NCBI RefSeq assembly: GCF_000016605.1
Contig: NC_009440.1
Coordinates: forward strand, 1,178,001-1,242,000
Origin: Metallosphaera sedula DSM 5348
GTDB taxonomy: Archaea > Thermoproteota > Thermoprotei_A > Sulfolobales > Sulfolobaceae
Reading direction: 5' to 3'
DNA: 64,000 nt
Part shown: piece by piece, positions 1 through 8,500 of the stretch
Layout: each line of letters begins with the position of its first letter
Numbering within the stretch: position 1 is the first letter of the stretch
Made by a program: the position numbers and the translations under genes
Notes under the pieces: model-generated
Database searches by the model: none
Seen by the model: only the letters and a program-made list of their open reading frames with translations
Told to the model about the DNA's origin: nothing

Positions 1-238
1 TATTGGTGCAGATACTGAAATAATTTTGCTCTTGAGAAGTGGAGTATAGCTTCCATAGTTGCCATGAAATTATGAATTCCTGAGTTAGGCCGGATTCCCA
101 CAAGACAAGCCCGTGAGAGTACTTCATCAGCTCGAGGCTTCTGTTCATCTTGGTCTCCTCCTTGAGCCTCGCGAACCTGTCCAGGGTCAACTCGAGACTA
201 CGTATGCGTGGGTAAAAAGAAATACAAGTTGCGGCCAT
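1..238 (-). CDS. partial ORF of unknown function, cut by window start
   Basis: A reading frame starts at the ATG ending at 238 and stays open to the window edge (79 residues visible). It is rich in charged helix-forming residues (for example LDRFARLKEE and MNRSLELMKY) and uses G/C-rich third positions like the real genes nearby. Its ATG overlaps the TGA of the preceding ORF (TGATG), which suggests translational coupling. I do not recognise a family. It could be a short hypothetical gene or part of a decayed mobile element. The C-terminus is not in the window. Confidence 0.3.
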   Translation of the reverse strand, partial: MAATCISFYPRIRSLELTLDRFARLKEETKMNRSLELMKYSHGLVLWESGLTQEFIISWQLWKLYSTSQEQNYFSICTN

Positions 239-480
239 CACTTATTCACTCTCCTCCTCTGGAAGGTACTGTTAAAGTCCTTGAAAGGTTGACTCTCCCC
301 CATCTCTTGAGGACATGACATAGATGCCTTGCTCAAGAACGGGAAAGCCATGAGGACTTGTATGGAAAACACCTTCGCGTTCATCTTCACATAACTCCAC
401 GTCTCGTCAACAACCCTCACACCTTCGTCCGCAACCTTTCTCGCGCTGCTCCACAGATCGAGAAGCTTCACATGCTTCAT
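238..480 (-). CDS. small hypothetical protein, coupled to the ORF at the window start
   Basis: An 80-residue frame from the internal Met (MKHVKLLDLW). The longer version beginning at 525 adds a serine run that comes only from a GAAGAT repeat, so I prefer the start at 480. The stop overlaps the ATG of the next minus-strand frame. No motif or membrane segment is visible. It may be real because of the coupling and codon use, but it could equally be the remains of a larger gene. Confidence 0.25.
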   Translation of the reverse strand: MKHVKLLDLWSSARKVADEGVRVVDETWSYVKMNAKVFSIQVLMAFPFLSKASMSCPQEMGESQPFKDFNSTFQRRRVNK

Positions 481-768
481 CCCGCATCTTGATTTACATG
501 AAGATGAAGATGAAGATCGTCCCAAGTAATATAACGTATGAATTTATTAATAGGGGTTTGACCAGTAGCCTTTGTTTATTAGTATAATTCAATAAAAATT
601 GACGTATCACTGCTTAATTCTTGAAATATATTTAATCTATGACCGTTTATTTATAAAAATAACTCATAGATAATCATGAAAAGCTTTACTATTACCAAAA
701 TATTTGTTTAAATTAAACACCAGATATAAAGCATAAAATATCAACCTTTGAGCCGTTTCTCGTTAAGG

Positions 769-1060
769 GTGAGGAAGATATCGCTCGACTTCGAAAAGAT
801 CAAGGACGAGGTTGAACTCATGAGTGAGGGTGCGGGAACAAGCGTTGGACAAGGTAGATACATAAGGGCTATATGGGGAAAGTGGTAAGACAAAGGGAGT
901 TACTCAAGATTTTGGTTCAGTTTAACGCGATGTTCGTGAAGGACCTCAAGGCAAGGTAAAGAGCTCCGAGGTTAAGTCGGTGATAAAGGTGATCAGATTG
1001 ATACGCGAGGATGACGGGAAGGTGACAAAGTTCTATGGGGGAGATACCATTAACGTCTAG
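769..1060 (+). pseudogene. decayed coding remnant
   Basis: This stretch reads as protein in three consecutive frames. First comes a frame from GTG 769 (VRKISLDFEKIKDEVELM...) that stops at 888. Next is a shifted frame (VRQRELLKILVQFNAM...). Last is a third frame (KVKSSEVKSVIKVIRLI...) that stops at 1060. Its composition is codon-like and much less AT-rich than the flanking spacer at 530-760, so it is probably an old gene broken by two indels. I do not recognise the family. Confidence 0.25.
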
Positions 1061-1102
1061 TCCAAAAAAGGAGATTGGCTTAAGATATTACTACGGAAAT
1101 TC

Positions 1103-2782
1103 TTACCTTCTTCTAGCTATCAGGACAACGTTCAGAATTAGAGAGATTACCACAAGAACTATGAGGACCGTGAGGAGTGAGTAAAGTGAGGAGATCTTGC
1201 TGTTTACGCTGTTCTCATAGGAGGCCTGGGAGCCATTCAAGGATGATATCTGGGAGCTGAGGGAGCCTATTTGACTAACCTGTGAGTTTAGTGAGCTTAC
1301 TTGACTGTTGAGTTGACCCACCTGAGAGGTTAGAGAGCCTATTTGACTAACCTGTGAGTTTAGTGAGTTTAGGGTATTGTTAAGTTCAGACATCTGCTTG
1401 CTAAGAAGTGTCGCTTGGGGATTCGATGACGGTGTGGAAGGCAACACGATTATTGTCCCTACCATACCCATGCCGTCATGTAGCAAACAAACATAGGTAT
1501 AAACTCCTGGAGTAACGAAGGTCAGGTTGTAGCTTACTCCCGCTATCATGGGGCCGGAGTTATAGTAACCTGTTCCATTGAATATATGGCTCTTTGTAGG
1601 TATGAGGCTTGTGGGCGTTCCAAACTCAGGAATTGGCATCCCCTGTGGAACAAATGTAACCGTATGTACTTCGTCCGGATCAACGTCTGTCCACACCACA
1701 GTATCTCCTGCGTGTATCGTTAGGGTATTCGGAAGGAATCCCATTACGCTAGAGACTGGGAAAATTATATCTCCGGCAGCAACGGCGTTACCAGAGTTGC
1801 TGACGTTAATATACCATCCGGCAGAGGGTATTCCAAAGCTCGTTGGTATAAATGGGCTAAGTGGCGGAAGGGTGAGAGTTGTGACAGAGCTTCCAGTCCC
1901 GTTTGAGGCTTCAACCACTGGGTTAAGATTATATAATGATTTTCCTCCAGCCTCGGCTGCTCCTTGGAAGATACCAACATTGTAGGTCTCTCCTGGAAGT
2001 AAACCTGTAAGACTAACCTGAACGGTGAGCACTCCTGGTGCGGTCATTGTCAAGATGGCAGAACCGCTAACCTTAGAGTTCATCGAGTTAAGGGTGACTT
2101 CGGTGCTAACTGGAGTCTGCTGACCGACGTCCACATGCCAGATGACCGTTCCGTTAGGACCTTGGGTTGCGGGTAGATTAACCTGTTGCAGTAGAGATAA
2201 ACCGCTTGCCAGGGATTGGGAGCTTTGTTGTGATGCTAACTGATCGTACTGTGCCTGAGTCATTGGGTATGGGGTACCCGCAGGATTAACGATGACCACA
2301 CCCATCATACCTGGATGAATCAGACATTGATATACGTAAACTCCAGCCTTAGTGAAAGTTAAGGTGTAGTTTTGACCTTGAGATAGAAGGCCTGAGGATA
2401 CTATCCCCGTGCCGTTATAGACCGATCCCCCTATGGGCGCTAGGGCCTGTGGAGAGAAGGGATTCAAGGGCGGATTTCCGCTGAGGAATGTGATGGTGTG
2501 AGGCTCCGTTGAGTTGATAACGAAGGTGATACTATCTCCCACGTCAATGGTGATTATCTCAGGAAAATAGCCCATGGTCATAATCATGGTGTTCCCACTC
2601 ATTGCCTGTCCGCCTACGTAAACTATCCAATGTTGTGGGGTTGGTGTAGTTGCGCTGATAGCCATTGGAAGCCCAAAGAGCCCTGCTACTAGGAAAAAGA
2701 GTAGTGAGGCCTTTGGAATTCTCTTGAAAATTCTGCGCATTGCCCTATTTTGACCTGATTTGGATAGAGAGAACTTATCCAT
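1103..2782 (-). CDS. secreted, membrane-anchored protein with two cupredoxin domains
   Basis: This 559-residue surface protein has a basic N-terminus and a hydrophobic signal segment, then a first cupredoxin domain. After that come a beta-rich middle region resembling a CHRD domain, a second cupredoxin domain, a coiled coil with repeated NSQVSQIGSL-type units, and a C-terminal membrane helix ending in ARRR. Both cupredoxins have a full type-1 copper set: EPHT plus YQCLIHPGM in the first, EVHT plus YVCLLHDGM in the second (His, Cys, His, Met). It should bind two coppers on the cell surface and move electrons or handle copper. The longer frame starts at TTG 2800, but a TATA-like box at 2803-2812 points to leaderless translation from ATG 2782. 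The CopD-like genes on the right support a copper role. The substrate or partner is not known. Confidence 0.85.
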   Translation of the reverse strand: MDKFSLSKSGQNRAMRRIFKRIPKASLLFFLVAGLFGLPMAISATTPTPQHWIVYVGGQAMSGNTMIMTMGYFPEIITIDVGDSITFVINSTEPHTITFLSGNPPLNPFSPQALAPIGGSVYNGTGIVSSGLLSQGQNYTLTFTKAGVYVYQCLIHPGMMGVVIVNPAGTPYPMTQAQYDQLASQQSSQSLASGLSLLQQVNLPATQGPNGTVIWHVDVGQQTPVSTEVTLNSMNSKVSGSAILTMTAPGVLTVQVSLTGLLPGETYNVGIFQGAAEAGGKSLYNLNPVVEASNGTGSSVTTLTLPPLSPFIPTSFGIPSAGWYINVSNSGNAVAAGDIIFPVSSVMGFLPNTLTIHAGDTVVWTDVDPDEVHTVTFVPQGMPIPEFGTPTSLIPTKSHIFNGTGYYNSGPMIAGVSYNLTFVTPGVYTYVCLLHDGMGMVGTIIVLPSTPSSNPQATLLSKQMSELNNTLNSLNSQVSQIGSLTSQVGQLNSQVSSLNSQVSQIGSLSSQISSLNGSQASYENSVNSKISSLYSLLTVLIVLVVISLILNVVLIARRR

Positions 2783-2802
2783 TGAAGCACTACTAAACAA
2801 GA

Positions 2803-2812
2803 AATATTTAAA
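2803..2812 (-). promoter_or_regulatory. TATA-like box deciding the cupredoxin start
   Basis: The minus strand reads TTTAAATATT here, centred about 25 nt before the ATG ending at 2782. This is the expected spacing for a leaderless archaeal transcript, so it favours that ATG over the TTG at 2800. Confidence 0.5.
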
Positions 2813-2906
2813 TTTTATGGGGAAAAAATTTCATATCAACTTTGAATAGAATAAGTTATTTTAATCTTCAAAAGAGGCACAAGTGATAGTTTGAGCTTCC
2901 TAATTT

Positions 2907-3143
2907 CTATTGGGTTCGATCCGCAAGTCGTGTCTGGGTAATATAGAATAAACCTATTCCAATTCGACGATAAGTTTCATCAAGGGCAAGTTCAAACCAC
3001 GAGTTAAACCATCCTTTGATGCCATAAATGCCACCAAATTTCATGGATGCTTGAAAATAGTCTAAATAGGCTATGATGTTTAGGCCCTGAGAAACTTGTA
3101 ACTCAGAGAAGAAAATTAGCTTTGCAACCGTGAAGGCTCTTCC
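2907..3143 (-). pseudogene. stop-bounded reading frame without a start, possible gene remnant
   Basis: Between two in-frame stops lies a 78-codon open frame with protein-like content (NIIAYLDYFQASMKFGG, GWFNSWFELALDETYRRIGI), rich in aromatic residues. It contains only an internal ATG and has no start near its left end. It fills most of the otherwise empty spacer between the cupredoxin gene and the membrane protein at 3217. I do not recognise it. It could be the 3' end of a lost gene, or chance. Confidence 0.2.
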
Positions 3144-3216
3144 TTAACAACTGTCTATTACAATTAAACTCCGTTCATTTACAGATATTAGACCGAGCCA
3201 TTTAGGTATGCTGAAG

Positions 3217-3765
3217 TCATTGTACGGCAAGCTCTGCCATCACAAATATCACTGCAATCTGAAATATAACCTGGCTTCCCGAGATGTATATGTTCCTCAT
3301 TCCCAATCTAACTACCTTATTTATATCAGGGTTTGGTTTCCTCAACTCCATATATAATCTGATCTCGTTTGGGAGAATTAGACCAAATCCCTGGACTATG
3401 AGAACTAGGACTATTGCGCCTGCGGTAAGGAAGAGCCTATTGGAGAGGGAAAGTATTCCGTTATCCATTGCAAGGTATATTCCCGCAGTCGTTGCCACAG
3501 AGGCCAGGGCAGGCATGAGGAACAGCATCATTGGGACCAACCTTTTAATTATCTCGGCTCTAGTACGGGGATCTAAAGACCTTAACATTCTACCGAAAAC
3601 TACGCCCATGAATAGGTCTATTCCAGTCCACGTGCCACCTGTTATAACGTGAACGTAATCTAGGAAAAGATAACTTCTAGAAACAAGGGCACCTATTAGG
3701 GCAACGATGGGTAATAGGAGAGTGAGTAAAGACGTTGGGGAGAACAATTTTACTTGACTTGCCAT
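3217..3765 (-). CDS. CopD/DUF2269-like integral membrane protein
   Basis: The 182-residue protein has four to five membrane helices. Helix 2 holds a His in YVHVITGGTWTGID, the His/Trp-Gly pattern seen at the start of CopD-like and DUF2269-like proteins, which are four-helix membrane proteins linked to copper handling or haem. A TATA-like box (TTTTTTAATTAG) sits about 25 nt before the ATG, so the transcript is probably leaderless. It lies between the double-cupredoxin gene and a second protein of the same type at 4388. A shared role in copper or electron transfer is inferred only. Confidence 0.6.
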   Translation of the reverse strand: MASQVKLFSPTSLLTLLLPIVALIGALVSRSYLFLDYVHVITGGTWTGIDLFMGVVFGRMLRSLDPRTRAEIIKRLVPMMLFLMPALASVATTAGIYLAMDNGILSLSNRLFLTAGAIVLVLIVQGFGLILPNEIRLYMELRKPNPDINKVVRLGMRNIYISGSQVIFQIAVIFVMAELAVQ

Positions 3766-3936
3766 AAAGTACTTTACAAATGCTAATTAAAAAATTTTTG
3801 CTTACTGACATTTTAAGTTTTTAAAAATAAAATTGCCAGATATCATCAAAGGCTTCAAGAAACTATAAGTCACTACACTCAGATGTAGAACTTCCATTAC
3901 ATGAGCCTCTATTGTTAACTTAAGGAAAGTCACATT

Positions 3937-4011
3937 CATTGGTAGTCACCGCTGACTGAATAGAAAATTAATGAGTTTTCTTCTATAGAGAATGAGATAG
4001 TCCTACCAATG
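3937..4011. repeat. nested inverted repeat in spacer
   Basis: The 9-nt arms CATTGGTAG (3937-3945) and CTACCAATG (4003-4011) enclose a second imperfect pair, ATAGAAAA (3960-3967) and TTTTCTTCTAT (3976-3986). The spacer could fold into a stacked hairpin. It lies between divergent membrane protein genes and could be a structured RNA or the ends of a small decayed element. No coding frame explains it. Confidence 0.3.
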
Positions 4012-4116
4012 GATAACCCGCCACACAGGATTTTGTGCAAGTTCCTTGAAGTTAGGTGTGTCCTTTACCACAACTGCTCTTTAACTTAGCTCCGTGAATA
4101 TAGTCAAGGGAGTCCC

Positions 4117-4196
4117 AGTGTGCGAACTGTTCGAAAATAACGTCATTCTCTAAATCAGAACCATTCGTAGAATTAGCGTTAAACAATCAAATATTC
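4117..4196 (-). repeat. dispersed degenerate repeat, copy A
   Basis: On the minus strand this segment shares TATTTGATT.TTTAACGC and TCTACGAATGGTTCTGATT, then GAGAATGACGTTA, with copy B at 57299 and, less well, copy C at 60869. In one frame it reads NSTNGSDLENDVIFEQF and continues open to a stop near 4043. It may be the end of an old mobile element or of a gene family remnant. Confidence 0.5.
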
Positions 4197-4387
4197 CATG
4201 TTCTAGGAGAGTACCACAAAAGGATTCCCTGCTTTCATAACTCCGTTGAATCAAGTCTTCCCATGGAAAGGGAATGAATAATTTGCCTAGGATCAGGAAA
4301 CACAACGACCCCGTGTCTACCCCTATCAATTTACAGAACGATAAAATTTTTATAAGGGTTATAGAAACTAACTATGGAGAAAATATC

Positions 4388-4951
4388 ATGATAGTTTACT
4401 CTGTAGTTCCCATAATACATGTTCTTTTTGGTTCCCTATGGGTGGGCTCAACTATTTTCTTCGACTTGATTGTTATGAGGGCCCTAAATAGATTAAACAA
4501 CCAAGTTAAGGGTCAAGTAATTAGCTCCATGATATCTTCAGGATTGCCGATAGCGTTTACCTTCTTTGCCCTATTGACAGTAATATTCGGCGGAATATTC
4601 GTGTACCTGTTTACAGGTGGAGATTGGAGCGTCTTGATTCAATCAAGTCCAGGGATATACCTGTTGGCAGGGGCATCCCTAGGACTACTTGTGTTCATTT
4701 TGGGTATGTATCTGGGTTCTCAAACAGGGAAATTAAATAGGATGGCTAAAAACATATCAATGGCGTCACAGGGCGTTGACAACACGAGAAGGGAATCTAA
4801 CGAGGAGATAGATCCTCCATCTCAGGACATGGCTGACTTGACTAGGGATTTCCATAGAATATCTGAAAAAATTGAAAAGGTCTCAAAGGTTGAGCTGGGT
4901 CTCATGCTTATGACGGTAATTTTGATGATATTGTCCGCCTATCCTCCATAG
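4388..4951 (+). CDS. CopD/DUF2269-like integral membrane protein, second copy
   Basis: A 187-residue protein with four membrane helices. Helix 1 holds the His/Trp-Gly pattern (IIHVLFGSLWVGS), as in the protein at 3217. Between helices 3 and 4 is an unusually long polar loop of about 55 residues with many charged residues. The open frame begins earlier at 4274, but ATG 4388 is the better start. It has a GGAGA ribosome site at 4376-4380 and a TATA-like box (TTTTTATAA) about 35-40 nt upstream, and it begins directly with the hydrophobic helix. Two paralogous CopD-like genes beside a copper protein suggest a copper or respiratory membrane role (inference). Confidence 0.6.
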   Translation: MIVYSVVPIIHVLFGSLWVGSTIFFDLIVMRALNRLNNQVKGQVISSMISSGLPIAFTFFALLTVIFGGIFVYLFTGGDWSVLIQSSPGIYLLAGASLGLLVFILGMYLGSQTGKLNRMAKNISMASQGVDNTRRESNEEIDPPSQDMADLTRDFHRISEKIEKVSKVELGLMLMTVILMILSAYPP

Positions 4952-5131
4952 GTCTCTATCTCTTATAGGGCATCCTATCTTCATGGGAACATTCACGTGA
5001 CATCCTTTTTAACTGAGATTTTTGGAGTGTAATACTTGAATTCTCTCCGCACTAACCTGGTTTGATTTTAATTTGCACAGTAGACGCGTTGAGTCGATTA
5101 CCTAACACTTAGGGAAAAATTCCTCTTAGGG

Positions 5132-5590
5132 TCAGAGCGAAAATGAGGGATCTGTTTTATACCTTTTTATCACCTTAGACGTCTCCACTGAGGTTATTCC
5201 CTCTATTTTATATAGCCTCTCTGAGATGAACGCATATGCCTCCTCTTCCTCCCTGAAGAGGGCATGTACATGGAGTCTTGGTCCACTATCTACACCATAA
5301 ATTCTAATTACTGAGGGAAATTGTAGGATCTCCTTAACTACGCTCTCAATATATTTGGGGACTGAATCGATAATTAATATCATGGAGACCTTGAAGCCTA
5401 AGTTGATCCCATCTATTAGGGGATAGTAACCTAAGATAACCTTGTTATCTTCCAACTTTCTTATCCTATACCTCAGGGTGCTAGCAGGAATATCCAGCTC
5501 CTTCGAGAGATCTGAAAAAGTAAACCTAGCATTAGATCTCAGTTTATCTAGGATCCTCATGTCAACGTGGTCAAGTCTGTAACTAGGCAT
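5132..5590 (-). CDS. Lrp/AsnC-family transcriptional regulator
   Basis: The 152-residue protein has the classic two-part layout. An N-terminal helix-turn-helix (about residues 8-55, with LDIPASTLRYRIRKLE as the recognition part) precedes an alpha/beta ligand-binding domain of the RAM type (about residues 65-140). Such proteins form dimers or octamers on DNA and respond to amino acids or other small metabolites. It is a single gene transcribed away from the AT-rich 5.6-6.3 kb spacer. Its target and effector cannot be read from the sequence. Confidence 0.85.
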   Translation of the reverse strand: MPSYRLDHVDMRILDKLRSNARFTFSDLSKELDIPASTLRYRIRKLEDNKVILGYYPLIDGINLGFKVSMILIIDSVPKYIESVVKEILQFPSVIRIYGVDSGPRLHVHALFREEEEAYAFISERLYKIEGITSVETSKVIKRYKTDPSFSL

Positions 5591-6360
5591 ATTTCACTTT
5601 GTCATTTGATAAACGGGTATTAAAGTTTTACTTAGATATTTACAAATAGAAGGATAGAAAAATTAGTAATAACCACTGGAAAAATATAAATGCAAAAAGT
5701 TTTTCTAGTTGGTCAACAGATTTTGAGATGGAGTGTTTGTTACCTTCATAGATATTTCCCACAGAAATTGCGGAATCAACAATGTTTTATGATGATAATT
5801 CTCGGAAACGCAAACACAGGAAATTAAAAGGTTGCAATACACGGACTTTGCAACGTCATGATATGTTAATGAATTTTTTCTTGCGATAAGTAACGCAGAG
5901 GCATAGTTAGTGACAGGCCTTGGCATACCCTATTTGCCTTCCATCTTTTCTGTGAAAGTATGCAATGAGAGGTTCTTGATACTAAAAACACTGAACATTG
6001 AAGGTAAGATTTATATATAAAATTAATTTATCTTTAAAAAAGACTGGGATTTATCCATTCTTATATAATAATGGCCTGTCTATTACCATGGTATATTAAA
6101 AACTTTTAACTACAAATAGTATGTAGTATTAGTCAATTATTACTTTTCATTTCTATAAAGAAATTATATAAACTTGAACTCATTGAATTGTAATGATAAG
6201 GAAATCATACGTATGGTCACAATGGGTCACAATAACGACAAAACATGGGAGATCCTATGAATATTTTGGGTGTTCAATAAATATCTTCTAGTATTAGTGC
6301 AGTTTTTGCATAAATAAAATTATTTATTACTTTCTCTCTCGCATGTTATGTTAGGGATCC
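5591..6360. other. AT-rich spacer with promoters, no supported gene
   Basis: About 770 bp separate the Lrp gene and the rhodanese gene, which are divergent. It is strongly AT-rich. A 73-codon frame on the minus strand (5705-5926) lacks any protein signature and is probably chance. Apart from the tandem repeat at 6214-6233, I see nothing organised. Confidence 0.5.
6214..6233 (+). promoter_or_regulatory. tandem GGTCACAAT direct repeat, possible operator
   Basis: GGTCACAAT occurs at 6214-6222 and again at 6225-6233, spaced by 11 bp, about one helical turn. Two protein units could therefore bind the same DNA face. It lies about 130 bp before the rhodanese start. It may control that gene or the divergent regulator gene (inference). 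Confidence 0.3.
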
Positions 6361-7230
6361 ATGTCCAAATACGTTAACCAGGAAGTACTGGTGGATACCA
6401 AATACGTGCTGGATAACGTCGGAAACGAGAAGGTAAGGATAGTTGAAGTGGACTATGATCACTCCACAGCCTATGATGCATGGCATATACCAAACGCCAT
6501 CCTAGTGAGGTGGAGGGAGGACTTGAGGCATCCCGAGATCAGGGACTTCATAACTCCGCAACAATTTGAGGACCTCATGAGTAGACTGGGAATATCCAAC
6601 GATAGTACCGTGATTCTTTACGGCGACTACAACAACTGGTTCGCCACATATGCATTTTGGCTGTTTAAGGCATACGGACATCAGGACGTTAGATTGCTTA
6701 ACGGTGGTAGGACAAAGTGGGCAAAATTGGGTCTTCCAACATCAAAGGATGTCCCAAGGTATCCAAAGACGGAATACAAGGTGAGCAAGGTAGATTGGGG
6801 AAGCCATAGGGTTCTAATGTGGGAAGTTCTTCAGAAGGTGAGTAGAGGAGAGACAGGTAAAATCGCTACGCTAATTGATGTTAGATCCCCCAAGGAGTAC
6901 ACAGGAGAAATCAAGGCACCGCCAGAGTACGCCGATGAACAAACGCAAGTAGGAGGTCATATTCCTGGGGCAATAAACATTCCCTGGGCCCAGGCAGTAA
7001 ATCCAGATACGGGAGAGTTCAAAGCCTATGAGGAACTCCTCAGAATATACTCCAATGTACCGAAGGACAAGGAGATCATCACGTACTGCAGAATTGGCGA
7101 GAGAGCAGCCCATACTTGGTTCGTGTTGAAGTACCTTCTGGGATATCCAGCTGTCAGAGTTTATGATGGGTCCTCAGCTGAATGGAACAACGTGGTTGGA
7201 ATACCTGTGAAAAAGGGAACTGAACCTTGA
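6361..7230 (+). CDS. thiosulfate sulfurtransferase (two-domain rhodanese)
   Basis: The 289-residue protein has two rhodanese domains. The N-terminal half (about 10-140) is inactive and lacks the cysteine. The C-terminal half (about 155-285) ends with the active-site loop CRIGERAAHTW, where the Cys carries the persulfide. It moves sulfane sulfur from thiosulfate or persulfides to a thiophilic acceptor, which fits a sulfur-metabolising acidophile. The length is typical. The stop codon overlaps the TTG start of the TusA-like gene (TTGA), so the two are coupled and may form a sulfur relay. Confidence 0.92.
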   Translation: MSKYVNQEVLVDTKYVLDNVGNEKVRIVEVDYDHSTAYDAWHIPNAILVRWREDLRHPEIRDFITPQQFEDLMSRLGISNDSTVILYGDYNNWFATYAFWLFKAYGHQDVRLLNGGRTKWAKLGLPTSKDVPRYPKTEYKVSKVDWGSHRVLMWEVLQKVSRGETGKIATLIDVRSPKEYTGEIKAPPEYADEQTQVGGHIPGAINIPWAQAVNPDTGEFKAYEELLRIYSNVPKDKEIITYCRIGERAAHTWFVLKYLLGYPAVRVYDGSSAEWNNVVGIPVKKGTEP

Positions 7231-7466
7231 AGATATTGAGGGAACTTGAATTCAGGCGAGAGGAAATATGTGGGGCAAATAATCCCGTCAGAATCATTAT
7301 AAACACGGTAAGGGAATTAGGAGATTGTGAAGGGATCAAGGTAAAGGTGAACGATTACGACTGGGTCTTGACTCTACGTAATTTGGCGGAAATACACGAC
7401 TTCGAGGTAGAAGAAGGGAAAGAGGAAAACAATTTTTTGAATTTAATAGTATATAAACGATGTTAG
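7227..7466 (+). CDS. TusA/SirA-like small sulfur-carrier fold protein, motif altered
   Basis: The 79-residue protein starts at TTG overlapping the rhodanese stop by four bases. The second half (RIIINTVRELGDCEGIKVKVNDYDW...) resembles the beta-alpha-beta TusA fold. Where TusA has CPxP it has CGANNP, so the Cys is kept but the first Pro is lost. TusA proteins accept persulfide from rhodaneses, and the coupling with a rhodanese supports the same role here. The final residues are KRC, a second possible thiol. The family call is moderate, since the signature motif is changed. Confidence 0.55.
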   Translation: MKILRELEFRREEICGANNPVRIIINTVRELGDCEGIKVKVNDYDWVLTLRNLAEIHDFEVEEGKEENNFLNLIVYKRC

Positions 7467-7501
7467 GGTTGAACAAGTACTTTGTACCCTTTTTCCTGAT
7501 T

Positions 7502-8500
7502 CTAGCTTACCATTTCCCTGATTTTGGCCTCTATTCTCGCCTCCCCTGGAATCACCTCCTTCTCTAGGGGCTCACTGAAGGGGATTGGAACATCAGGGAC
7601 TGCCAATCTTTGGATCGGGGCCTTCAGATCCCTTAAGGCTCTGGACTGAACCCTGAACGTGACCTCGCCGGTCATCCCATAGCTCATGTAATCCTCGTCA
7701 AGGATGAGCAACCTACCAGTCTTCTTTACTGACCTAGAGAGTGTCTCCTCGTCCAGGGGGACTAGGGTCCTCAAATCCACAACCTCCACGGAAATTCCCT
7801 CCTTTCTCAACTTCTCTGCAACCCTCATTGCCCTGTGGACCATCAGTCCGGCAGATGCCACGGTCAGATCGCTCCCCTCCATCCTCACGGAGGCCTTCCC
7901 AAACTCCAGCTCATAGGGTTCCTCAGGAACCTCGTCCTCTCCTCCCTCATAGGGTAGAAAGGGTAACCCTGTGAGGAGTTTGTGACCAAATATGACCACA
8001 GGGTTAGGATCCCTCAACGCCCTAATGGTTAAACCCTTAGCGTCGTATGCGTTAGACGGAACCACAACCTTGAAACCTGGGACGTGAGCGAAGAGTCCAT
8101 AAAGCACTTGAGAGTGTTGTTCCGCGTCTCCATAACCTCCTCCTATTGCTGTGATCACAGTTACCGGCATGGGGAATTGTCCGCCCGACATGTAGTGGTT
8201 CTTAGCCATATGGTTGTACATCTGATCAAACCCGGCCCCCAGAAAGTCTACGAACATGAGCGACACTACGGGATGAAGTCCCACTGAGGCCATTCCCACT
8301 GCCATTCCCATGAAAGTTTGCTCCGTGATAGGTGTGTCCACCACCCTCTTCCTGCCGAACTTGTCAAAGAGTCCCATGGTGAACCCGAAAACTGCGCCCC
8401 AGTAAGTCACGTCCTCCCCCAAGACGACGATGTCACTCCTCCTCTCCATCTCCTGAGATATTGCCTGGGCTATTGCCTGGGAAATTCCCTTCATTCTCAT
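7502..8500 (-). CDS. 2-oxoacid dehydrogenase E1 component, beta subunit
   Basis: This 332-residue beta chain of a thiamine diphosphate-dependent E1 covers the pyrimidine-binding domain (IVVLGEDVTYWGAVFGFT..., with the conserved Glu) and the C-terminal transketolase domain (about 200-325). With the alpha chain it decarboxylates a 2-oxoacid and transfers the acyl group to lipoyl-E2. The start overlaps the alpha stop (ATGA). No E2, E3 or lipoylation gene is nearby, so the substrate (pyruvate, branched-chain 2-oxoacid or acetoin) is open. Confidence 0.88.
   Translation of the reverse strand: MRMKGISQAIAQAISQEMERRSDIVVLGEDVTYWGAVFGFTMGLFDKFGRKRVVDTPITEQTFMGMAVGMASVGLHPVVSLMFVDFLGAGFDQMYNHMAKNHYMSGGQFPMPVTVITAIGGGYGDAEQHSQVLYGLFAHVPGFKVVVPSNAYDAKGLTIRALRDPNPVVIFGHKLLTGLPFLPYEGGEDEVPEEPYELEFGKASVRMEGSDLTVASAGLMVHRAMRVAEKLRKEGISVEVVDLRTLVPLDEETLSRSVKKTGRLLILDEDYMSYGMTGEVTFRVQSRALRDLKAPIQRLAVPDVPIPFSEPLEKEVIPGEARIEAKIREMVS

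Noticed and set aside
481-525. N-terminal serine run of the 95-codon frame
   Set aside because: It comes from a GAAGAT simple repeat. The internal Met at 480 is a better start.
1578-1985. 135-codon plus-strand frame
   Set aside because: It lies inside the double-cupredoxin gene on the opposite strand and has no family features. It is an antisense shadow.
2900-2960. GGGTTCGATCC, similar to a tRNA T-loop
   Set aside because: The T-stem has a mismatch, and no matching acceptor stem, D-arm or anticodon arm is found.
5705-5926. 73-codon minus-strand frame in AT-rich spacer
   Set aside because: No protein-like pattern, and composition follows the spacer.
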